Shown: piece by piece, positions 34,216-47,868 of the stretch | How positions within the stretch are numbered: the stretch's first letter is position 1 | Layout of the letters: every line of letters starts with the position of its first letter | Assembly (NCBI GenBank): GCA_025698895.1 | Contig: JAILWO010000001.1 | Location: 1,833,001-1,897,000 of the forward strand | DNA: 64,000 nt | Direction: 5' to 3' | Source of the DNA: Rhizobiaceae bacterium | Lineage (GTDB): Bacteria; Pseudomonadota; Alphaproteobacteria; Rhizobiales; Rhizobiaceae | Notes under the pieces: model-generated | What the model saw: only the letters and a program-made list of their open reading frames with translations | What the model was told of the DNA's origin: nothing | The model's database searches: none | Translations under genes and position numbers: made by a program

Positions 34216-36171
34216 ATGACGATGCAGGCGGAAAGAGAACTGGAGGCGCCGCCGGAGGGCGGCGCCGTCGGGGTTGCGTCTACCGTGCTGGGGGCGGCCA
34301 TCGCGATGGCGGGCATCGCCTGGGGCGCCGATCTCTACCGCCAGCTTGGCTGGAACTTCCTGGCCGAGCAGTTCCTGGCGGTCGTTCTCGGGATGGCGCT
34401 GGCCCTGGTCTATACCGTGCGCCCCTTCCGTGCCTCAGACGGGCCGCGCATCCATGTGCCGTGGCACGATTGGACGCTGGCCGCCCTGTCGCTCGCCACG
34501 GGGCTCTACATGGGTTGGTCCTATCCGCGCATGCTGGGCGAGTTCTTCAACGCGCCTTGGGACGTGCTGATCGTCACCTGGCTGCTCTTCGTGCTCGTGA
34601 TCGAAGGGCTGCGGCGATGTTCGGGATGGCCGCTGGTCATCGTCGTCATGGCGTTTTTCCTCTATGCGCTCGTCGGCCATCACGTCGGGGGAAGCCTCCA
34701 GACGCGTGAGGTCGGCGTCAACGACATGGTCATCTACCTGGGGCTCGATACCAGCGGCCTGTTCGGGCTGGTGTTGCTGATCGGCGTGACCGTGGTCATT
34801 CCCTTCGTCTTCTTCGGTCAGCTTCTGTCCTCATCCGGCGGGGCGGCCTTCTTCAACGACATATCGCTGGCCCTCATGGGCCGCTTCAGGGGCGGCGCGG
34901 CCAAGATATCGGTTCTGGCCTCGTCGCTGTTCGGCTCGATCAACGGCATCGTCGTGTCCAACATCCTGGCCACCGGCGTCATCACCATCCCGATGATGAA
35001 GAAGTCCGGCTTCAGGCCCGAACATTCGGCGGCGATCGAGGCTAGCGCCTCCAATGGCGGGCAACTCATGCCGCCGGTCATGGGCGCGGTGGCATTTCTG
35101 ATGGCCGATTTCCTCCAGATATCCTACGCCGACGTAGCCATCGCGGCGCTGGTGCCGTCGCTGCTCTACTATCTGGCGCTGTTCATCCAGGCCGACCTCG
35201 AGGCGGCCAAGGGCGGGATCCTGCGCGTTCCCTCCAGCGAGATACCTCGTCTGCTCAAGGTCATCGCGGCCGGATGGCTGTTCTTCCTCCCCTTCGCGGT
35301 CCTGATCTACGCCTTGTTCTGGCTCAACCGGGAGCCGGAGAACGCCGCCATCTACGCCTGCGTGACCGTTCTGGCGATTGGGTTCGTCTTCGGCTACGGC
35401 ACCTGGCGCCTGACGCCGAAGGAGGTGTGGAACTGCCTGGTGCGCACCGGCGTCTCCTCGGCCGACATCATCATGATCGCCGCGGCCGCGGGCTTCATCA
35501 TGGGTATTCTCCAGATCACGGGGCTCGGCTTCGCGCTGACGCTGTTCCTGGTCACCCTGGGCGCGGGCAACATCCTGCTTCTGCTGGTGATCGCCGCCTT
35601 TCTCTGCATCCTGCTCGGCATGGGCATGCCCACGCTGGGCGTGTACGTCCTCCTGGCGGTGCTGATCGTGCCGGCTCTGGTTGAGGTCGGCGTCACGCCG
35701 CTCGCCGCGCATATGTTCGTCCTCTATCTCGGCATGATGAGCTTCGTCACGCCGCCGGTGGCGATCGCGGCCTTCTTTGCCGCCAACATCGCGCGCGCTG
35801 ATCCGATGAAAACGGGCTGGGCCTCGATGCGCTTCTCGTGGACGGCCTACATCATTCCGTTCCTGTTCGTCTTCTCGCCTTCGCTGCTCATGCAGGGCAC
35901 GTCATGGACGGCGATCCTGCTTTCGATCTCGACCGCCATCGTCGGCGTCTGGTTCGTCTCGGCGGGCATGATCGGTTATGGCTTGCGCCGAATGCCGGCA
36001 CAGTGGCGCATCGTCTCCACGGTCGGCGGCTTCCTGCTTCTCATGCCGCCCGAAATGACCGGCTGGGCGTGGATGGCCAATGTCGTCGGCTTCGGGCTGG
36101 CAGCGGCCGTGTTCGCGGCGGAATATGTCTCGAGCCGCCCGGGCGCGGCACGGTCCGCGCCGGCCGAATAG
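34216..36171 (+). CDS. TRAP transporter fused permease (4TM/12TM)
   Basis: This membrane protein of 651 residues fuses the small and large TRAP permease subunits, as usual for TAXI systems. An N-terminal block of membrane helices (about residues 15-180) is followed by the DctM-like part with SSLFGSINGIVVSNILATGVITIPMM and SNGGQLMPPVMGAVAFLMADFL. The central CILLGMGMPTLGVYVLLAVL is also typical. The ATG at 34216 was preferred to a TTG at 34171. It follows the binding protein gene by about 70 nt. It would import an aromatic acid with sodium or proton symport. Confidence 0.9.
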   Translation: MTMQAERELEAPPEGGAVGVASTVLGAAIAMAGIAWGADLYRQLGWNFLAEQFLAVVLGMALALVYTVRPFRASDGPRIHVPWHDWTLAALSLATGLYMGWSYPRMLGEFFNAPWDVLIVTWLLFVLVIEGLRRCSGWPLVIVVMAFFLYALVGHHVGGSLQTREVGVNDMVIYLGLDTSGLFGLVLLIGVTVVIPFVFFGQLLSSSGGAAFFNDISLALMGRFRGGAAKISVLASSLFGSINGIVVSNILATGVITIPMMKKSGFRPEHSAAIEASASNGGQLMPPVMGAVAFLMADFLQISYADVAIAALVPSLLYYLALFIQADLEAAKGGILRVPSSEIPRLLKVIAAGWLFFLPFAVLIYALFWLNREPENAAIYACVTVLAIGFVFGYGTWRLTPKEVWNCLVRTGVSSADIIMIAAAAGFIMGILQITGLGFALTLFLVTLGAGNILLLLVIAAFLCILLGMGMPTLGVYVLLAVLIVPALVEVGVTPLAAHMFVLYLGMMSFVTPPVAIAAFFAANIARADPMKTGWASMRFSWTAYIIPFLFVFSPSLLMQGTSWTAILLSISTAIVGVWFVSAGMIGYGLRRMPAQWRIVSTVGGFLLLMPPEMTGWAWMANVVGFGLAAAVFAAEYVSSRPGAARSAPAE

Positions 36172-36199
36172 AATACGCGAAACGAAAGGACCGAGCATC

Positions 36200-37255
36200 A
36201 TGGCGACCGCTCAGCCGAATTCCACTCCCGAGGCCCGTCAGGATTTCTACGACCGGTTGAAGCCGCAGAACCTCGCCCCGCTGTGGGAGGTGCTGCGCGG
36301 TCTTCTTCCCAGCGAGCCGAAATCCAAGGCCGCGCCGCACTGCTGGTGCTATGCGGATGCGCGTCCGCTTCTGATGGAGTCCGGCGAGCTGCTTACCGCG
36401 CAGGAAGCCGAGCGACGCGTGCTGGTGCTGGAGAACCCGGCCCTGCCGGGCATGTCTCGCGCCACCTCCACCATGTATGCCGGCCTGCAGCTCATCATGC
36501 CGGGCGAGACAGCACCGGCGCACCGCCATTCTCCCTCCGCGCTGCGTTTCATGCTGGAAGGCGAGGCCGCCTTCACCGCCGTCGGCGGCGAACGCACCAC
36601 CATGCGCCGCGGCGACTTCATCATCACACCGTCCTGGGCCTGGCACGATCACGGCAATGAAGGTTCCGATCCCTGCGCGTGGCTGGACGGCCTGGACCTG
36701 CCGCTGGTCGCCTTCTTCGAAGCCGGCTTCAACGAACACTACAATGACGAGCGTCAGTCGATCGTGCGTCCCGAGGGCGATGCGCTGGCGCGCTTCGGTT
36801 CCAACATGCTGCCCTTCAAGCCGGTCAGCCGCTACGGCCTGACGACGCCGATCTTCAATTACCCGTTTGAGCAGACGCGCGCCGCGCTGGTGGCCGCGGC
36901 GAAGGGCGAGGCACCGGACCCGCACGAGGCGGTCACCCTGCGCTACTCCAATCCGATCGACGGCGGCTGGGCCATGCCGACCATGGCGGCGTGGATGACC
37001 TTCGTGCCTGCGGGATTCGAGACCGCCCCGATCCGCTCCACCGACGGCATCGTCATGGCGCTGGGCGAAGGGGCGATGACGGCCGAGATCGGCGACAGGA
37101 GCTTCGATCTCGACGAAAGCGACGTTGCCGTCTCGCCGGGCTGGACCTGGCGGCGCTATCGGGCCCGCAAGGACTCCTTCCTCTTCTGCTTCTCCGATCG
37201 CGTCGCGCAGGAGAAGCTGGGCCTGTGGCGCGAAGAGCGCGGCCCGGCGAGCTGA
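36200..37255 (+). CDS. Gentisate 1,2-dioxygenase
   Basis: This 351-residue two-cupin dioxygenase opens the ring of gentisate (2,5-dihydroxybenzoate) to maleylpyruvate using Fe(II) and O2. The first cupin has the metal ligands in APAHRHSPSALRFMLEGE and AWHDHGNEG; the second cupin (about residues 240-345) is degenerate, as in relatives. Length and the start region (FYDRLKPQNLAPLWEVLRGL) match gentisate dioxygenases. AAAGGA lies upstream of the ATG. It is followed by the hydrolase and hydroxylase genes that would flank it in a gentisate pathway. Confidence 0.9.
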   Translation: MATAQPNSTPEARQDFYDRLKPQNLAPLWEVLRGLLPSEPKSKAAPHCWCYADARPLLMESGELLTAQEAERRVLVLENPALPGMSRATSTMYAGLQLIMPGETAPAHRHSPSALRFMLEGEAAFTAVGGERTTMRRGDFIITPSWAWHDHGNEGSDPCAWLDGLDLPLVAFFEAGFNEHYNDERQSIVRPEGDALARFGSNMLPFKPVSRYGLTTPIFNYPFEQTRAALVAAAKGEAPDPHEAVTLRYSNPIDGGWAMPTMAAWMTFVPAGFETAPIRSTDGIVMALGEGAMTAEIGDRSFDLDESDVAVSPGWTWRRYRARKDSFLFCFSDRVAQEKLGLWREERGPAS

Positions 37256-37285
37256 TCCGGATTCAACGTTAGACAGGACTTACCA

Positions 37286-38140
37286 ATGCGTTTCTGCCGC
37301 TTTGACGATGACCGTCTCGGCGTCGTCGTTGACGACCTCGTGCACGACGTGACCTCGGTTCTCGACAGGCTGCCGCCGCTGAGATGGCCGGTGCCGCGCG
37401 GAGACCACTTCTTCAATCACTTCGCCGACCTGCGGCCGCGGATGGAGGAGATGGCCAAGACCGTGGAAGGGCGGCCCGTCTCTTCTGTTCGGCTTCTCTC
37501 GCCGGTCGCCAATCCGGGCAAGATCGTTGCGGCGCCGGTGAACTACCAGCTTCATCTCGACGAATCCCGCGCCGACAAGCAGATCAATTTCGGTGGTCAG
37601 GTGAAGACGATCGACGACTACGGCGTGTTCCTGAAGGCACCATCGTCCCTGATCGGCGCTGGCGACGCGGTGGTCGCCGACTGGCCGGATCGTCGCATCG
37701 ACCATGAGATCGAGCTGGCGCTGGTGATTGGAAAGAAGGCGTTCCGTGTGGGCGAGGCCGATGCGCTCGATCATGTCGCCGGCTACATGATCGGCCTCGA
37801 CATGACCATTCGCGGAACCGAGGACCGCTCCTTCCGTAAGTCGCTGGATACGTTCACCGTGCTCGGTCCGCATGTCGTGACCGCAGACGAGATCGGCGAC
37901 CCAGACAATCTCGATTTCGAGATAACGGTCGATGGCGAGCCGCGCCAGAAGTCGAACACGTCGCTGTTGATCTGGAACGTGCGCAGGCTGATCGCCTATG
38001 CCTCCAAAGCCTACACGCTCTATCCGGGCGACGTCATCATGACGGGCACGCCCGAAGGCGTCGCGCCCGTTGCCCCCGGCAATGTCATGCATGCGCGCAT
38101 CGACCGCATCGGCGAGATGTCGGTGCGCGTGACGGGATGA
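37286..38140 (+). CDS. Fumarylacetoacetate hydrolase family protein (maleyl/fumarylpyruvate hydrolase)
   Basis: This 284-residue member of the FAH family has the metal-binding acids in DHEIELALVIGKKA, the MIGLDMTIRG segment and GDVIMTGTPEGVAP near the C-terminus. In gentisate pathways such an enzyme cleaves fumarylpyruvate (or maleylpyruvate directly) to pyruvate and fumarate (or maleate). No maleylpyruvate isomerase is seen nearby, so direct maleylpyruvate hydrolysis or an isomerase elsewhere is needed. The stop overlaps the next start as ATGA. Confidence 0.87.
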   Translation: MRFCRFDDDRLGVVVDDLVHDVTSVLDRLPPLRWPVPRGDHFFNHFADLRPRMEEMAKTVEGRPVSSVRLLSPVANPGKIVAAPVNYQLHLDESRADKQINFGGQVKTIDDYGVFLKAPSSLIGAGDAVVADWPDRRIDHEIELALVIGKKAFRVGEADALDHVAGYMIGLDMTIRGTEDRSFRKSLDTFTVLGPHVVTADEIGDPDNLDFEITVDGEPRQKSNTSLLIWNVRRLIAYASKAYTLYPGDVIMTGTPEGVAPVAPGNVMHARIDRIGEMSVRVTG

Positions 38141-39324
38141 CATCCGGCGCACCGGTCCTCGTCGCGGGCGCCGGTATAGGCGGGCTGACCGCCGCCATTT
38201 GCCTGATGCGGGCTGACATCCCGGCCCGCGTCTTCGAGCAGGCGGCGGTGCTGGGCGAGATCGGCGCCGGTATCCAGGTTAGCGCCAATGCCGGTCGCGT
38301 CTATCGCGACATCGGCCTCATGGACGCGATCGAAGCGGCCGGCGCGCTGCCCGAGACCTATCGGTTCCGCATGTTCGATGATGGCGCCGTGCTGCAGGAA
38401 ATCCCGCTGGGCGAAGCCTATCGCGCCCGCCACGGCGTGCCCTACGTCACCATCCACCGCGCCGATCTGCATTCCATTCTGGTCGATGCGGTCCATCGGC
38501 TCGCCGTCGATGCCGTGCGTCTCGGCGCACGGGTCGATGATTTCACGCAGGATGGGGCAGGCATCGTGCTTCGCCTCGCGGGTGGCGAAACGATTTGCGG
38601 CGTGGCGCTGGTGGGTGCTGATGGGGTCAAGTCGACCGTTCGCCGGCTGTTGATCGGCGATCCGCCGGCGCGCTACACGGGCGACGCAGTATGGCGGGCC
38701 ATCGTGCCGGCGGAAGCGCTGCCGCCCGCCTACCGTGACAATGCCGTCGACATCTGGGTCGGCCCCGGCCGACATGCTGTGACCTATCCGCTGCGCGGAG
38801 GGCGTTTCGTCAATTTCGTCGGTTGCGTCGAACATCCCGGCTTCGAAGATGAATCCTGGACCACCGCCCATCCGTGGGAAGAGATGCGTGACGACTTCGC
38901 CGGCTGGCACCCCAGGATCGGCGCCATCATCGAAGCGGCTGATCGCGGCCAATGCTACCGCTGGGCGCTGCGCATCCGCGAGCCTGCCGACAACTGGTCA
39001 GATGGCCGCGTCACCCTGCTCGGCGACGCCGCTCATGCGACCTTGCCCTACATGGCGCAGGGAGCGGCCATGGCCGTGGAGGACGCGGCGGTATTAGCAC
39101 GTTGTCTCTGTGCCGGCGATCCGGTCGTCGATGCGATCGGCCGCTATCAGCGCAACCGCATTCCGCGCACCACGCGCATTGTCAATGAAAGCACGGCCAA
39201 TCGCGCGCTCTTCCATCTCCCCGATCGCCAGGCGCTGAGAGATGCCTTCGCCAGGCGCGACATGAATGCCGAGCGCACCGCCTGGCTGTTTTCTTATGAC
39301 GCGCTAACGGTCCCGCTGGACTGA
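38137..39324 (+). CDS. FAD-dependent aromatic hydroxylase (3-hydroxybenzoate 6-hydroxylase-like)
   Basis: This 395-residue single-component flavin monooxygenase of the salicylate/hydroxybenzoate hydroxylase group has the Rossmann motif VAGAGIGGLTAAICLM, the DG motif LVGADGVKSTVR and the GD motif VTLLGDAAHATLPYMAQGAA. With a gentisate dioxygenase in the same operon, hydroxylation of 3-hydroxybenzoate (or salicylate) to gentisate is the best guess. It is the last gene of the run, 7 nt from a convergent gene, with no obvious terminator between them. Confidence 0.87.
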   Translation: MTSGAPVLVAGAGIGGLTAAICLMRADIPARVFEQAAVLGEIGAGIQVSANAGRVYRDIGLMDAIEAAGALPETYRFRMFDDGAVLQEIPLGEAYRARHGVPYVTIHRADLHSILVDAVHRLAVDAVRLGARVDDFTQDGAGIVLRLAGGETICGVALVGADGVKSTVRRLLIGDPPARYTGDAVWRAIVPAEALPPAYRDNAVDIWVGPGRHAVTYPLRGGRFVNFVGCVEHPGFEDESWTTAHPWEEMRDDFAGWHPRIGAIIEAADRGQCYRWALRIREPADNWSDGRVTLLGDAAHATLPYMAQGAAMAVEDAAVLARCLCAGDPVVDAIGRYQRNRIPRTTRIVNESTANRALFHLPDRQALRDAFARRDMNAERTAWLFSYDALTVPLD

Positions 39325-39331
39325 CACCAGG

Positions 39332-40312
39332 TCAAAGCTGCAGCTGGTAGCTCTCCGGCACGAAGCGGAACCCCTGGTCCATCTTCTGAACGAAGCCCAC
39401 TGCCGGATGCGGCATGTGATAACCGATGAAGGGCAGCCGGTCTGTCGCCAGCATGTCGAGCACGCGCTTGCGCGTCTCCACCGCCTTTTCCTTGTCCATG
39501 TCGAAGGAAACATGCCAGTCCGGCCGCTGCATCGAGGCCACGAAATGGTTGCAGCTGTCGGCGATCAGCACGAGCTGCTTGCCGCCCGATTCCAGCCGAT
39601 AGATCATGTGGCCAGGCGTATGGCCAAAGGCGGCCATGCCGACGATGCCCGACACCACCTCGTCGCCGTCGCCGATGAAGGTCGTCTTCTCCGCAAGCGG
39701 CTTGACCTTTGCCTCGACATTCCTGGCGTTGCCCTCGGTCGGTCCCGACATGCGGTCCGGCGAGGTCCAGAAGTCGTATTCCTCCTGTCCGGTCACGTAG
39801 CGCGAATTAGCGAAAGCTGGCTCGCCGTCTTCCATCAAGCCGCCGATGTGGTCGCCATGGAAATGGGTCACCACCACGATCGATATGTCGTCGGGGCTGT
39901 AGCCGGATGCCTCGATGCGCGATCGGGTTTGGCCGAGCCCGGCTTCGCGCCCACCTTCGCCGATGCCCGTGTCGAACAGGATGAGTTCGGAGCCGGTATT
40001 GACCAGCGTCGGGTTGAACATGTTGACGAACCTGTCGGGCGGCAGGAGGTTTTCCTCCATCAGATCGGCCACCGCCTCGGCCGATTGGTCGGCGCCGAAG
40101 ATCGGGTGCGGCCCGTCGCCGGGCCGTTCTCCGTCCAGAATGGTGGTGACCTCGAACTCGCCGAGCTTGAAGCGATTGAAGCCGGGATTTTCTGTCTCGG
40201 GCATGGAGACTTGAGCCATTGCTGCGCGTGTCATGATCTGCGGGGTTGCGAGCGCGGCCGCGGAGGCGAGGCCGATCTTGAATGCTGAACGTCGGTCGAT
40301 GGCGTTTGTCAT
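39332..40312 (-). CDS. Secreted metallo-beta-lactamase-fold hydrolase
   Basis: This 326-residue MBL-fold protein has the zinc motif THFHGDHIGG and a later histidine in GHTPGHMIY. The N-terminus DRRSAFKIGLASAAALATPQ looks like a Tat signal (RR followed by hydrophobic region), so it is probably exported folded to the periplasm. A lactonase or esterase function is possible. The gene faces the hydroxylase operon tail to tail and may not be part of it. AAGGAG lies 11 nt before the ATG. Confidence 0.85.
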   Translation of the reverse strand: MTNAIDRRSAFKIGLASAAALATPQIMTRAAMAQVSMPETENPGFNRFKLGEFEVTTILDGERPGDGPHPIFGADQSAEAVADLMEENLLPPDRFVNMFNPTLVNTGSELILFDTGIGEGGREAGLGQTRSRIEASGYSPDDISIVVVTHFHGDHIGGLMEDGEPAFANSRYVTGQEEYDFWTSPDRMSGPTEGNARNVEAKVKPLAEKTTFIGDGDEVVSGIVGMAAFGHTPGHMIYRLESGGKQLVLIADSCNHFVASMQRPDWHVSFDMDKEKAVETRKRVLDMLATDRLPFIGYHMPHPAVGFVQKMDQGFRFVPESYQLQL

Positions 40313-40512
40313 CGCACGTGTTTCTCCTTGAGCTTGCCTGAAGGGGACGCGGGGCCAATTAGCGGAGGCACGGACGCAATCAACGATCTCACGCTAACGT
40401 GAGCGTCGGGTCGCATCGCTGGCCCATCCATGAGACGGTCCAGCAGGGCGACATTGCCATTTTGCCGTGGTAACCGGCCTTCGCCTTCCGAAGAACGCCG
40501 CCAGACAGTCCA

Positions 40513-43576
<3,064 letters not shown>

Positions 43577-43593
43577 GGCGCACGGCCTGACCC

Positions 43594-44136
43594 ATGCACA
43601 TTATCCGCCATCCGCTTCTGCTTTGCGTCGCGACGGCTGTTCTGTGGCTCTTTATGATGGCGATCGAGCTGCTTTGGTTCCGCTCCCTGTCCGGCGGTCT
43701 GGTTCAGCTCGACTATCGCCCTTTCGGCTTTTCGACCGATGATGTCAGCGATTGGCTCACGGCGCTCGGGCCCGTCGGCGCGCAGGCCATGCTGGTCTGG
43801 CATTATCTCACATTCGATCTTGTCTTCCCCGCCCTGTTCGGGCTGACGCTGGCCAGCCTGACCTTGTCGGCGACGAGGCACATCCCCCGCCTGTCGCGCC
43901 ATCCTTATGGCGTGCGCGCAACGGCCTGCGTCCTGTGGGTGCTGCCCTATATCTTCGTCGACTATCTGCAGAATCTGGTCGTTGCGGGCATGCTGACAGA
44001 CCCGACGGGTCTCGACCATACGATCGTCGAGGTGGCGTCCGGGCTGAACGTCGCCAAGTTCCTGTTTGCCGCGATCGGCATCGCGGTCCTGTTCCTGTTG
44101 TGGTGGCGCGGCGCACGCGAAAGGGTAAAACTGTGA
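43594..44136 (+). CDS. Small membrane protein of unknown function
   Basis: This 180-residue protein has about four hydrophobic segments: LLLCVATAVLWLFMMAIELL near the N-terminus, a central pair, and AAIGIAVLFLLWW near the end. I recognise no family. It starts 17 nt after guaB and overlaps the MAPEG gene by 4 nt (GTGA), so it is probably transcribed with guaB. Nothing in it suggests a purine role. Confidence 0.75.
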   Translation: MHIIRHPLLLCVATAVLWLFMMAIELLWFRSLSGGLVQLDYRPFGFSTDDVSDWLTALGPVGAQAMLVWHYLTFDLVFPALFGLTLASLTLSATRHIPRLSRHPYGVRATACVLWVLPYIFVDYLQNLVVAGMLTDPTGLDHTIVEVASGLNVAKFLFAAIGIAVLFLLWWRGARERVKL

Positions 44137-44549
44137 ACCAGGCGGCAATCTTCTGGCCGATGATCGCGCATGTCGCGCTGGTCTACGGCATCTATGTGAT
44201 GATGTTCCTGCGCCGCAGGGAGGCGGTGCGATCGGGCGCCGCGAAAGTTTCGCAGTTTCGCGAGAACACAAGCGAGCCGCCGCAGAGCCTGTTCGTACGC
44301 AACAGTCTGGCCAACCAGTTCGAGCTGCCTGTGCTGTTCCACATCGGATGTCTGGCGCTCTACGCCACCAATGGCGCCACGTTTGTCGCGGTGATTGTCG
44401 CCTGGATCTTCGTTGCCTCACGCTACGTCCATGCGTTTATCCACGTCACGACCAATCGCATTCGCTGGCGCCGGCCGGCCTTCACGCTGGGCTTCCTCGC
44501 GAACCTCGTTCTGTGGATCATGCTTGCGATCCGCATCGCCGCTGCCTGA
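44133..44549 (+). CDS. MAPEG-family membrane protein
   Basis: This 138-residue membrane protein is of the MAPEG group (glutathione- and eicosanoid-related). About four hydrophobic segments and the conserved NQFELPVLFH with SRYVHAFIHVTTNRIRWRR are visible. The start is a GTG overlapping the previous stop (GTGA). Its last 132 nt overlap the end of oxyR on the other strand. The function in bacteria of this subgroup is unclear. Confidence 0.82.
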   Translation: MNQAAIFWPMIAHVALVYGIYVMMFLRRREAVRSGAAKVSQFRENTSEPPQSLFVRNSLANQFELPVLFHIGCLALYATNGATFVAVIVAWIFVASRYVHAFIHVTTNRIRWRRPAFTLGFLANLVLWIMLAIRIAAA

Positions 44550-45437
44550 CAGGTCCGCGAGCAGCGCCGCAAGCATGCGGCATTCGGCCTGGCGCGGGCT
44601 GTTGCCTCGCCAGGCCAGGCAGATCGTCCGCGTCGGCTGGGGTTCGGCGAAGGGCACGATCTTGAGATCGGCCGCCGGCAGGGCACCCGCCTTCACCGCG
44701 ATTTCCGGCACCAGCGTCACGCCTAGCCCGTGCGAGACCATCTGCAGAAGCGTTGTCAGGCTGGTGGCTCCGTAGCTGGCCATCGCGGCTGGCTTCACCG
44801 CGCCGCAGACGGCCAGCGCCTGTTCGCGCATGCAATGACCTTCCTCCAGAAGCATCAGCCGCTCAAGTTCGGGGCTCTCCGGAGGCACCGGTGGGTGGTC
44901 GAAGGCCGGGTCGGCCGCCGGCACCGCCAGAAGGAAACGGTCCCTGAAGAGATTGGCGCTCGCCAGCCTCGCCTGGTCGAGCGGTTCGGCTGCGATGAAG
45001 CCGTCAAGTCTCCCCGTCAGCGTCTCGTCCACCAGCGTCGCCGTCACGCTCTCGCGAATCTCCAGTTCGAGATCGGGGAACCGGGCCTTGATGACCGGCA
45101 GCGCCGCCGGAAGCAGGTAAGGCGCGACCGTGGGGATGATGCCGAGCCGGAACCGGCCCGCGAGCGCCGCCCGGCCGCGTCTGGCCATCGCTTCCAGGTC
45201 GCGGATGTCCGACAGAATGCGGTCGACGCGCGGCTTCATCGCACGGGCTTCCTCGGTCGGACGCACCGCTCGCGCGCCGCGTTCGAACAGTCGGCAACCA
45301 AGCCTTTCCTCCATCTCGGCGACCTGCGCGGAGAGTGCTGGCTGCGTGACGCCCACCATTTCGGCCGCGCGCCCGAAATGCAGCGTGTCGCATAGCGCCT
45401 GGAAATAGATCATCTGACGAACGGTGAGGGAGATCAT
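44418..45437 (-). CDS. oxyR: Hydrogen peroxide-sensing LysR regulator OxyR
   Basis: This 339-residue LysR-type regulator has its helix-turn-helix at about residues 18-40 (VGVTQPALSAQVAEMEERLG). The redox cysteines are C202 and C211 in GHCMREQALAVCG, spaced nine residues apart as C199 and C208 in E. coli OxyR. It is divergent from katG, the standard arrangement. The C-terminus carries about 40 charged residues beyond the usual end (E. coli OxyR has 305), and this tail runs antisense through the end of the MAPEG gene. GAGGGAG precedes the ATG. Confidence 0.92.
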   Translation of the reverse strand: MISLTVRQMIYFQALCDTLHFGRAAEMVGVTQPALSAQVAEMEERLGCRLFERGARAVRPTEEARAMKPRVDRILSDIRDLEAMARRGRAALAGRFRLGIIPTVAPYLLPAALPVIKARFPDLELEIRESVTATLVDETLTGRLDGFIAAEPLDQARLASANLFRDRFLLAVPAADPAFDHPPVPPESPELERLMLLEEGHCMREQALAVCGAVKPAAMASYGATSLTTLLQMVSHGLGVTLVPEIAVKAGALPAADLKIVPFAEPQPTRTICLAWRGNSPRQAECRMLAALLADLSGSGDADRKHDPQNEVREEAQREGRPAPANAIGRDVDKRMDVA

Positions 45438-45501
45438 AAGAAACTCTTATCACAACGAATACCAAACTCAATTTGCAATTATCGGGGCCGCTCCGTAGTT
45501 T
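45436..45501. promoter_or_regulatory. oxyR-katG divergent control region
   Basis: ATAAG-N5-CTTAT (45436-45450) forms an inverted repeat over the oxyR start codon and could be an autoregulatory site. Further on, TTGCAA (45473-45478) and TAGTTT (45496-45501), 17 nt apart, are a possible katG promoter. The whole gap is 198 nt; OxyR binding is expected but was not tested against a motif model. Confidence 0.4.
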
Positions 45502-45530
45502 GGAACCATTCCAATTTTGGGTGAGCGTGA

Positions 45531-47810
<2,280 letters not shown>

Positions 47811-47824
47811 TCTCGTCATATTGC

Positions 47825-47865
47825 CGAAGAGATCGGGGGGTCGGGAGCGATCCCGGCCCTCTTCG
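47825..47865. terminator. Terminator hairpin between katG and SulP gene
   Basis: CGAAGAG (47825-47831) pairs with CTCTTCG (47859-47865), and an inner CGGGA/TCCCG hairpin with a GCGA loop sits inside. It lies between two convergent genes; a short T/C tail follows on the plus strand. The stem is interrupted, so strength is uncertain. Confidence 0.55.
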
Positions 47866-47868
47866 CTT

